DNA of 5,867 nucleotides from Gemmatimonadota bacterium (lineage in GTDB: Bacteria > Gemmatimonadota > Gemmatimonadetes > Gemmatimonadales > Gemmatimonadaceae): contig JAHFCS010000153.1 in NCBI GenBank assembly GCA_023249395.1, forward strand, positions 1 to 5,867, written 5' to 3'. The position numbers and the translations under genes were made by a program. Under the pieces are notes generated by a model. It was not told the origin of the DNA. It was given only the letters and a program-made list of their open reading frames with translations, and did not search any database. Of the stretch, positions 1 to 5,613 are shown piece by piece; the first letter of the stretch is position 1, and each line of letters begins with the position of its first letter.

Positions 1-1775
1 TCCGGCAGGTTGATTCCGGTATCGGCATCCACGACGCCGACGAGCGTGACGTTCGGAAAATCGAGTCCCTTGGCGATCATCTGCGTCCCGAGGAGAATGT
101 CCACTTCCCCGCTCGCGACGCGATCGAGTATCTCGGCGTGCGCCCACTTTCCGCTCGTGGTATCGACGTCCATCCGCGCGATCGACGCCGCGGGAAACCG
201 ATCGCCCAACAGCCGCTCGACCTGTTGCGTCCCCAGTCCCCGCTGCCGGAGCGTTCGCCCTCCGCAGCGTCCGCACACCTGGTTCAACGGCTCCTGGTGC
301 CCACAGTAATGGCAAAGCAGCCGCTCAGGCGCCCGGTGATGCGTTAGCGTGATGGCACAGTTGGGACAGACGACGACGTCGCCGCATTCGCTGCACTGCA
401 CGAACGATGAATAGCCACGGCGATTGAGGAGCAGGATGCTCTGTTCGCCGCGCGACAGCGCGTGTACCAGCGCGCCGTCCAGCTCTTCGCGAATGACGAA
501 CGAATAGGGGGGAGACGCTGGTCCCTCGCGCGGCTCGCTGGGATCACGGCGGTGTCTCAGATCGACGATATCGATCCGCGGCAGCTTGCCGCCCCCTACA
601 CGCTCGGGGAGGTTGAGCAATCGGTACTTGCCGCTCTCGGCATTCGCCCAGCTTTCGAGCGACGGCGTGGCGCTGCCGAGTACGACGATTGCGCCTTCCA
701 GCCGCGCGCGCACGATCGCGACCTCGCGGGCATGGTATCGCGGCGTCTCGCCCTGCTTGTAGCTCGTCTCGTGCTCCTCATCGACGATGATGGCGCCGAG
801 ATTCGTGAGAGGTGCGAATACAGCTGACCGCGCGCCGACTGCGATGCGCTTTTCTCCGCGCTTGAGCGCAAGCCACGCATCGTAGCGCTCACCGTCGCTG
901 AGCGACGAATGAAGCACCGCAACGTCGTCGCCGAATACGGCGCGGAAGCGATCGACTGTCTGAGGTGTGAGCGCGATCTCGGGAACCAGGACTATGCCCG
1001 TCTTCTCCTTCTCGTGCACGAGGCGCTTGAGAAGCTCGATGTACACCAGCGTCTTGCCGCTGCCAGTGACGCCGTTGAGGAGAAAGACCTGACCGGGCGT
1101 CGCGCCCGCGATGGCGGCGATCGCTTTCGCTTGCGCGGTGCTCGGCTGGTGCGGCGTCGCGGCGGCAATGGCCCGCGCGGCGAACGGATCCCGCTCCACC
1201 TCTTCGGCCTCGATTGCGATCAGTGCGCGACGCTCGAGGCCCTTCAACACCGACGGCGAGAAAGAAAGCTGCTGAAGGAGATGCTCCAATGTGCTGTGAC
1301 CCCCGAGCGACTCGAGCAGCTCAAACAGTGCACGCTGTTGAGGCGCACGGGCGAATGCCTTTTCTCTCTCGAGAAGTGTCGGAAGATCCTGGCGCACCCG
1401 GACGAGGCGGTGGGTTTTTCGAGACGGCTGTGGCCGCGCGGCTCCGGTGAGAAGCACCGGTAGCGCCGTCCGCATCGCGATGCCGATCGGCACGATGTAG
1501 TACTCCGCCATCCACCGGCAGACGGCGACCATGGCTTCGCTCAATGCAGGCTCGGCTTCGGGCACATCGATGATCTTTCGTACCTTCGAAGGCAACGCGC
1601 CCGGATTCGCGGCGCCGAGGCAGATGCCCATTTCCGCTCTATTCCGGAATGGCACCACGACTCGCGAGCCGATCACCGCCGCGTGTTCGGCGGCGGGATC
1701 GACGGCGTAGGTGAATGTCTGAAAGAGTGGAACCGGGAGCGCGATCTCTACCAGCCCCGGTGTTTCCTGGGGCAT
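1..1775 (-). CDS. priA: Primosomal protein N' (PriA) replication-restart helicase, C-terminus outside window
   Basis: An unbroken frame of 591 codons runs from ATG 1775 off the left edge. PriA binds stalled or repaired replication forks, unwinds the lagging arm 3'-to-5' and starts reloading of DnaB. Visible in order: the N-terminal DNA 3'-end-binding domain (about 8-105, opening VEIALPVPL), a winged-helix region (about 115-195), Walker A GVTGSGKT (235-242), DEEH Walker B (332-335), GSATPS (367-372), NRRGYSSFV (451-459), then eight zinc-binding cysteines (461, 464, 470, 473, 488, 491, 501, 504) as four CxxC pairs, and the helicase motif GTQMIAKGLDFPNVTLVG (563-580). All are intact. The usual family length is 730-830, so about 150-200 residues, including the QVAGRAGR motif, lie outside. 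The start is 5 bp after the epimerase stop with only a weak Shine-Dalgarno (GCGAGA), suggesting coupled translation. The linker at about 407-428 is Pro/Arg-rich and roughly ten residues longer than in B. subtilis PriA, as recalled. Confidence 0.97.
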   Translation of the reverse strand, partial: MPQETPGLVEIALPVPLFQTFTYAVDPAAEHAAVIGSRVVVPFRNRAEMGICLGAANPGALPSKVRKIIDVPEAEPALSEAMVAVCRWMAEYYIVPIGIAMRTALPVLLTGAARPQPSRKTHRLVRVRQDLPTLLEREKAFARAPQQRALFELLESLGGHSTLEHLLQQLSFSPSVLKGLERRALIAIEAEEVERDPFAARAIAAATPHQPSTAQAKAIAAIAGATPGQVFLLNGVTGSGKTLVYIELLKRLVHEKEKTGIVLVPEIALTPQTVDRFRAVFGDDVAVLHSSLSDGERYDAWLALKRGEKRIAVGARSAVFAPLTNLGAIIVDEEHETSYKQGETPRYHAREVAIVRARLEGAIVVLGSATPSLESWANAESGKYRLLNLPERVGGGKLPRIDIVDLRHRRDPSEPREGPASPPYSFVIREELDGALVHALSRGEQSILLLNRRGYSSFVQCSECGDVVVCPNCAITLTHHRAPERLLCHYCGHQEPLNQVCGRCGGRTLRQRGLGTQQVERLLGDRFPAASIARMDVDTTSGKWAHAEILDRVASGEVDILLGTQMIAKGLDFPNVTLVGVVDADTGINLP

Positions 1776-1780
1776 TCTCG

Positions 1781-2839
1781 CTACCGGCTGCCGGCGCTCG
1801 CTAACCGTGAATCGCTGGGGCCGCTGCGTGACACGCCAAGGCCCGGGCCGTGGCCGAAATGGATTCGGCCGCCGGCGATGGACACGCCGGTGAAGGGATC
1901 GTCTTTCAGCAGCGCGGCGCCGTCGAGGTCAGCGTGGTCGAGCAGCGGCGCGAGCTGTGCTATCGCCGAAATTCCGAGGCTCGATTCGATCATGCAGCCG
2001 GCCATGACCGTCATGTCGAAGGCGCGCGCAGTGTGCACCATCCGAATCGCTTCGCGAAGACTTCCGCACTTGGCGAGCTTGATGTTGATCCCGTCAACCG
2101 CGCCCGCCAGTTTCGGAATGTCTGTCGCGACGAGGCACGATTCATCGGCGACGATCGGAAGACGCGAGCGCGACCGCACAAAGCGCAGCCCCTCGACATC
2201 ATGAGCGGCGACCGGCTGCTCGACGAACTCGACGTCGTTGTCGAGGAGGAAATCGATCATCCTTACAGCTTCAGAGGGAGTCCACGCTGCATTTGCATCG
2301 GCGCGCAGGCGTTTTCCGGGCGCCGCATCGCGCACTACGCGGACGATCTCCTTGTCGCGGTCGGTGCCGAGCTTGATCTTGAGAATCGGATACTCGGCTG
2401 CGTCGTCGATGCGGCGGCGCAATCCCTCGTTGTCGGCGATGGCGATGGTGAAGCTGGATTCCGGTGCGTCGGCGGCGTCGAGCCCCCAGAGACGATACAC
2501 CGGCACCCCGAGTCGCTTTCCGACGAGGTCGTGAAGGGCCGAGCTGATCGCGCTCTTCGCCGATCCGTTCCGATGCAGCGTTCGGTCGAGCTGGGCATCG
2601 ATCGATTCCAGAGACCAGCCATCGGCCGTCGCGAGTACCGGTGCGAATTGCTCGAGCGCCGCAATGACGGATGCGGTTGATTCGCCGTAATACCGGTTTG
2701 GCGCCGCCTCGCCAAGTCCGTAAAGACCTTCACCGTCATCGATCCGCACCACGACGTTTTCGTGCGCCGCATAGCCGCCGCGGGCGATGACGAATGGATA
2801 TCGCGTATTGAGCGAGATGACCTCGTGCGAGAGCTTCAT
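1781..2839 (-). CDS. Dipeptide epimerase, enolase superfamily (probable L-Ala-D/L-Glu epimerase)
   Basis: This 352-residue protein has the two-domain build of the muconate-lactonising subgroup: an N-terminal capping domain (about 1-120) and a (beta/alpha)7-beta barrel. Catalytic residues are all visible: the KxK motif (Lys154, Lys156 in LKIKLG), metal ligands Asp181 (RADAN), Glu207 (FVEQP) and Asp232 (ADES), and the opposite-face Lys254 (INIKLAK). A two-base mechanism of this kind moves a proton at the alpha carbon. The DLD sequence at 304-306 fits the DxD motif that, in L-Ala-D/L-Glu epimerases, holds the substrate's amino group. The likely reaction is interconversion of L-Ala-D-Glu and L-Ala-L-Glu from murein peptides in the cytosol, letting recycled peptides be degraded; other dipeptides are possible because this family is diverse in specificity. 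Mg2+ is needed. A 16-residue Ser/Arg-rich tail (337-352) extends past the usual GPGLGV-type end. The start overlaps the kinase stop as ATGA. o-Succinylbenzoate synthase is the main alternative and is less likely given DxD. Confidence 0.88.
   Translation of the reverse strand: MKLSHEVISLNTRYPFVIARGGYAAHENVVVRIDDGEGLYGLGEAAPNRYYGESTASVIAALEQFAPVLATADGWSLESIDAQLDRTLHRNGSAKSAISSALHDLVGKRLGVPVYRLWGLDAADAPESSFTIAIADNEGLRRRIDDAAEYPILKIKLGTDRDKEIVRVVRDAAPGKRLRADANAAWTPSEAVRMIDFLLDNDVEFVEQPVAAHDVEGLRFVRSRSRLPIVADESCLVATDIPKLAGAVDGINIKLAKCGSLREAIRMVHTARAFDMTVMAGCMIESSLGISAIAQLAPLLDHADLDGAALLKDDPFTGVSIAGGRIHFGHGPGLGVSRSGPSDSRLASAGSR
1852..1870 (-). repeat. 7-bp GC-rich inverted repeat near the end of the epimerase gene
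   Basis: GGCCGAA and TTCGGCC are perfect arms around five bases, inside codons for the GGRIHFG region and about 70 bases before the epimerase stop. On the minus strand a GGCCCGGGCC palindrome (1840-1849) follows at once, so this stretch could fold strongly in RNA. No T run follows, so I do not call a terminator. It could also be a by-product of GC-rich codon use. Confidence 0.3.
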
Positions 2840-3861
2840 ACGCGACTCACAGCCGGAGCGTGAGAATTCCGCGGCGCTACCATTCTCGCGGTCCAGGCAG
2901 CCCGCATGTCATCGGGCGACTGTGCACCCGACAGGAACCCAATCAGGGCATCTGCCAGGTCGTTTCCCCGCTGGTAGCGGTCGGCGGCATTCTTTTCGCG
3001 GCACTTCATCACGATGTCCGAGAGCCCGGGAGGGATGCGCGAATCCACGACATCCGGCGCGGCCGCCGTCTCGGTGACGTGCTTGTAGCTGATCGAGTAG
3101 CCATCCGCGCCATCGAACGGCGGGAACCCCAGCATCGTCTCGTACATCACGACACCGAGCGCGTAGAGGTCGCTCCGCCCGTCGAGGAGTTTTCCCCGCG
3201 CCTGTTCGGGGGACATGTAATGCGGAGTTCCCATCACGTTGCCTGTTCCGGTCATGCGCGCCCGGAAATGGCCGGTGGCAATTCCGAAATCGGTGACGAG
3301 CGCGTTCTCGTCCTCGTCGAACAGGATGTTGTCCGGTTTGATGTCGCGATGGACGAGCCCGTGCCGGTGCGCGTAGTCGAGAGCACACGCTGCCTGCGCC
3401 ACGATTGCCGCCGTCCGTTCCGGCGGAAATGATCGCCGGTTGTTGATGCGATCGGCCAGCGTGCCCCTCGCCAGGTATGGCATTACGAGAAAGACCTGAT
3501 CACCCACTGAGCCGAAGTCGGTGATCGAACAGATGTGCGGATGAACGAGCTGTGCCGCCGACTCCGCTTCGCGACGGAAGCGTTCGCGCATTTCGGCGTC
3601 TCGCGCCAGGTGCGCGTGCATGACCTTGATCACGACCGGGCAGTCGAGCGTTACGTGGAGGGCGTAGTAGACGTTGGCCATGCCGCCTTCGCCGACGCGG
3701 TGCATTATGCTGTAGCGGCCGCCCGTTACGTGGCGCAGAGCAGTGATGGCAGGGTCGGGTGGCTGCGTGCTCTTGTTCGCCATCACCGGCAGAAGCTCAC
3801 TGCAGCGAAGGCAGCGCGCCGCAGCGGACCGGTTCCACGACCCGCAATCAGGGCAGAACAT
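2836..3861 (-). CDS. Soluble PknB-type Ser/Thr protein kinase with N-terminal zinc ribbon
   Basis: This 341-residue protein begins with a short zinc ribbon, CPDC...CLRC (Cys3, Cys6, Cys17, Cys20), a linker (about 21-48) and then a complete Hanks-type kinase domain (about 50-310). All catalytic elements are visible: glycine loop GEGGMANV (57-64), ATP-anchoring Lys79 in VVIKV, helix-C Glu98 in RREAE, catalytic loop HRDIKPDN (171-178, Asp173 the base), DFG (191-193), an activation loop with Thr204 and Thr206 where PknB-type kinases autophosphorylate, the GTPHYMSPEQ block (211-220) and DLYALG (231-236). It should be an active kinase in the cytosol. There is no transmembrane helix and no PASTA or FHA module after the catalytic domain; the last 30 residues are a basic tail. 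The ribbon may bind Zn2+ and serve in partner binding or sensing; that is inference. The gene starts 2 bp after the GvpL/F-like stop and ends in an ATGA overlap with the epimerase, so the three are probably made together. Substrates are unknown. Confidence 0.93.
   Translation of the reverse strand: MFCPDCGSWNRSAAARCLRCSELLPVMANKSTQPPDPAITALRHVTGGRYSIMHRVGEGGMANVYYALHVTLDCPVVIKVMHAHLARDAEMRERFRREAESAAQLVHPHICSITDFGSVGDQVFLVMPYLARGTLADRINNRRSFPPERTAAIVAQAACALDYAHRHGLVHRDIKPDNILFDEDENALVTDFGIATGHFRARMTGTGNVMGTPHYMSPEQARGKLLDGRSDLYALGVVMYETMLGFPPFDGADGYSISYKHVTETAAAPDVVDSRIPPGLSDIVMKCREKNAADRYQRGNDLADALIGFLSGAQSPDDMRAAWTARMVAPRNSHAPAVSRV
2846..2850 (-). promoter_or_regulatory. Possible Shine-Dalgarno site of the epimerase
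   Basis: On the minus strand GTGAG lies 6 bases before the ATG at 2839. It is within the kinase C-terminal codons and is a modest match. The overlapping ATGA stop/start at 2839-2836 also allows re-initiation by ribosomes finishing the kinase, which may matter more than this site. Confidence 0.35.
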
Positions 3862-3863
3862 CG

Positions 3864-4520
3864 CTATCCGCCAAATTCCATCCGAACGAAGTCATACGGC
3901 GGCCACGGTCCGCTCAATCGGAAATCGAGATCGGTGTGGCGCTGGTCCTCCTTCGCGACGAGCTCGGTGAACAATCCCCAACGCTCAGTGTCAACGAGAA
4001 ACGACGCGCGTGCGACTACTGTAGTATCGTCATCGGCAACGGGCAACGAGATTGTTGCGGTCGCCTGTCCCCGCAGGACGCGCATCGAGTCGGATGCGAC
4101 CGCTGCGAGCTGCCTCAGATACTCCTTTATCTCCCCCGATTTCGCACCGGGAGCGTCGGTTGTGGCGGTCTTCGTGATCGTTACTCGAGCCTCCGAGTGA
4201 CCCTCGACCACGCCGATCGCCTGAGTGAGCGTGAAGTAATGGAGCTCCAGCCATCGCGCGAGGCTGTCGCGGGTTCGGAACACCGTTCCCGGCGGCGCCG
4301 GCAGGACCGCCGTATTCGACTGCACCTCCTCGAGGATCCGCGTGTACTCTCCCATCTCCGGCTCATCGAGCGGCACACGAGAGTAGCGACACGGAGCAAC
4401 GACCGCCCCAAGCATGCGAAAGGGGACTATCGAAGTCCCCTGTGCGAGGGACGATACACTGGTCGGGTCGACCGCCGCGACGCCGTAGAGGCGCAGTGCG
4501 TCTACAGGAGCTTGCGCCAT
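3864..4520 (-). CDS. GvpL/GvpF-family (gas vesicle protein-like) protein, stand-alone
   Basis: This 218-residue soluble protein resembles GvpL/GvpF. Seen in the sequence: an N-terminal LYGVAAV (residues 11-17), LGAVVAP (37-43), a VLPAPPGTVF stretch (72-81) where GvpL/F proteins have VLPxRFGTVF, a following helix DSLARWLELHY (85-95), VEGHSEARVT (105-114), SFLVD near 173-177, and the C-terminal LSGPWPPYDFV (202-212), the strongest signature. GvpF and GvpL are known as minor structural or assembly proteins of gas vesicles, binding GvpA; no other gvp gene is visible here, so a gas vesicle role is doubtful. There is no signal peptide or membrane helix. I chose ATG 4520, which overlaps the corA end by 19 bp. 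A GTG at 4628 would add 36 residues encoded over the corA GMN region and lacking family similarity. No good Shine-Dalgarno precedes 4520, so translation is probably coupled to corA. The kinase starts 2 bp after its TAG stop. Family call is firm; function is unknown. Confidence 0.8.
   Translation of the reverse strand: MAQAPVDALRLYGVAAVDPTSVSSLAQGTSIVPFRMLGAVVAPCRYSRVPLDEPEMGEYTRILEEVQSNTAVLPAPPGTVFRTRDSLARWLELHYFTLTQAIGVVEGHSEARVTITKTATTDAPGAKSGEIKEYLRQLAAVASDSMRVLRGQATATISLPVADDDTTVVARASFLVDTERWGLFTELVAKEDQRHTDLDFRLSGPWPPYDFVRMEFGG
3867..3872 (-). promoter_or_regulatory. Likely Shine-Dalgarno site of the kinase gene
   Basis: On the minus strand GGCGGA lies 5 bases before the ATG at 3861, within the last codons of the GvpL/F-like gene, whose TAG stop fills much of the spacer. 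The arrangement TAG-CG-ATG makes translational coupling of the two genes likely. Confidence 0.45.
4421..4441 (-). repeat. Perfect 8-bp inverted repeat (hairpin) inside the GvpL/F-like gene
   Basis: On the minus strand AGGGGACT and AGTCCCCT are exact reverse complements separated by the five bases TCGAT. The mRNA could form a compact 8-bp stem about 80 bases after the chosen start codon. It lies inside codons for the QGTSIVPF stretch (residues 27-34). No U run follows, so it is not a classical terminator. A stem of this size is expected by chance around once in a window of this length, so function is uncertain. Confidence 0.45.
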
Positions 4521-5575
4521 TTCAGACCGATGAGAAGGATTGCGCCCAACAAGAGCTGGACGACGAGCATCGTCCAGAATCCGTGTGATGTGTGCGCCAA
4601 TGGTATCCGGTCGAAGTTCATTCCCCACATCCCGCTGACGATGATGAAAGGAAGAGTGATGGTCGCAACGACGCTCAGCGTTTTCGTTATGGACCCCAGC
4701 CGGTTTGACACCTGCGTTAAGTAACTGTCGAGCGTGTTGCTCAGCAACTCACGATACGTTTCGAGAGCATCGTTAATGCGCAGGATGTGGTCGTGGATGT
4801 CGCGAAAGTATATCTGAGTGTCGAGTGTCATCAGGGCGCTTGGCCGGTTGGTCAGCACCGCGAACACGTCGCGCTCCGGAGCCAGATGACGACGGAGGGA
4901 AAGCACGAGTCGCTTGACGTTGAAGATGTCGCGCAGCGAGCTCTGGTCGAATGATCCGAAAACTCTGTCTTCCAGTCCGTCCACGAACTCGTCGAGCTGG
5001 TCGATGATCGGGAAATAGGCATTGACCGCTTCATCGACGATCGCATGCATCAGTCGCGCGGGTCCCGCCTCGGCCAGCTCCGGCTTGCGATGGAGCAGCG
5101 CGACCGTCGCTTCGACCGGTCCGGTGTCCTGGCCGTGGACCGTTACGAGGTAGTTCGGACCGAGAAAGCAGGTCAGGTTCACCGTTTCGATGTCGTAAGG
5201 GTCCTCGGTCTCATGCCGGAACGCGATGGTTCTCACAACGAGGATCAGGAATCCGCTGTACTCCTCAATCTTGACGCGGGAGTTGGAGTTGAGGCTGTCC
5301 TCGATCGCAAGCGGATGAAAATGAAAAACATTCTCGAGAAGCGACTTCTGCGCGTCATTCCTGTAGTCGATATCGACCCACAGCGTGCCCTTCCCCGACT
5401 CCACGACCCGGCGGATTTCCTCGACGGGGAGACTCGTCCGGACACCGCTCTCCGGCGAGTGATAGCAGTTCCACGGCACAGGACTGTCCGGCGATGCCCC
5501 GTTCCACCTCATGGACGTCGGAGCGTCCCTCGATTGGACGGCGGTCGCACTGCTGGCGGCTTCGGGATTATCCAT
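4502..5575 (-). CDS. corA: CorA-family divalent metal ion channel (Mg2+/Co2+ type)
   Basis: This 357-residue inner-membrane protein has CorA architecture: a long cytoplasmic domain (about 36-295) rich in charged helices, then two C-terminal transmembrane helices (about 299-317 and 333-351) and a short basic tail, WRKLL. The hallmark GMN tripeptide is present at residues 318-320, at the end of TM1 where the selectivity loop sits. By family knowledge the protein forms a pentamer that lets Mg2+ (also Co2+ or Ni2+) into the cell and closes when cytoplasmic Mg2+ fills sites between subunits. Length is normal (the family is about 310-370). The first 35 residues are low in hydrophobicity and probably disordered. 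Two features differ from the textbook sequence: the residue before GMN is Trp instead of the usual Tyr, and the usual acidic MPEL loop is replaced by IPLA. The start is set by a GGAG site 7 bases upstream. The last 19 bp overlap the next gene. A related zinc transporter (ZntB type) is less likely because of GMN. Confidence 0.93.
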   Translation of the reverse strand: MDNPEAASSATAVQSRDAPTSMRWNGASPDSPVPWNCYHSPESGVRTSLPVEEIRRVVESGKGTLWVDIDYRNDAQKSLLENVFHFHPLAIEDSLNSNSRVKIEEYSGFLILVVRTIAFRHETEDPYDIETVNLTCFLGPNYLVTVHGQDTGPVEATVALLHRKPELAEAGPARLMHAIVDEAVNAYFPIIDQLDEFVDGLEDRVFGSFDQSSLRDIFNVKRLVLSLRRHLAPERDVFAVLTNRPSALMTLDTQIYFRDIHDHILRINDALETYRELLSNTLDSYLTQVSNRLGSITKTLSVVATITLPFIIVSGMWGMNFDRIPLAHTSHGFWTMLVVQLLLGAILLIGLKWRKLL

Positions 5576-5582
5576 CAGGCGA

Positions 5583-5586
5583 CTCC
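5583..5586 (-). promoter_or_regulatory. Shine-Dalgarno site of corA
   Basis: Read on the minus strand, GGAG lies 7 bases before the ATG at 5575. It is the clearest ribosome binding site in the window and fixes the corA start at 5575 rather than at the internal Met22 codon (5512). It sits in the 37-bp gap after the amidohydrolase stop. That gap has no evident -10/-35 pair and no terminator-like hairpin with a T run, so corA probably relies on read-through transcription from upstream. Confidence 0.6.
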
Positions 5587-5613
5587 ATCATTGGCGTAGT
5601 GCACGAACCGCCT

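Noticed and set aside
909..1463. Plus-strand open frame of 184 codons
   Set aside because: It is antisense to PriA between its winged-helix and helicase motifs, and is explained by codon bias.
1840..1870. GC-rich stem and palindrome as a terminator before priA
   Set aside because: It is inside the epimerase coding sequence and no T tract follows on the minus strand.
1850..2680. Plus-strand open frame of 276 codons
   Set aside because: It is entirely antisense to the epimerase, whose full catalytic residue set proves the minus-strand reading; the plus-strand product resembles nothing I know.
4521..4628. Upstream GTG start (4628) for the GvpL/F-like gene
   Set aside because: It would overlap corA by 127 bp through the GMN motif and TM2. 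The extra 36 residues do not look like the family, while ATG 4520 is directly followed by the expected LYGV beginning.
3759..4724. Long plus-strand open frame of 321 codons
   Set aside because: It lies antisense across parts of the kinase, the whole GvpL/F-like gene and the corA end. It has no recognisable domain, and GC-rich codon use on the minus strand easily leaves an open mirror frame.
5331..5340. TTCTCGAGAA palindrome in corA as a regulator-binding site
   Set aside because: It is a single 10-bp palindrome inside a coding region, with no second copy seen near a start; chance is enough.
5576..5613. Promoter or terminator between the amidohydrolase and corA
   Set aside because: There is a short GGCG/CGCC pairing with a long loop but no T run, and no clear -10/-35 pair; the space mainly holds the corA Shine-Dalgarno site.
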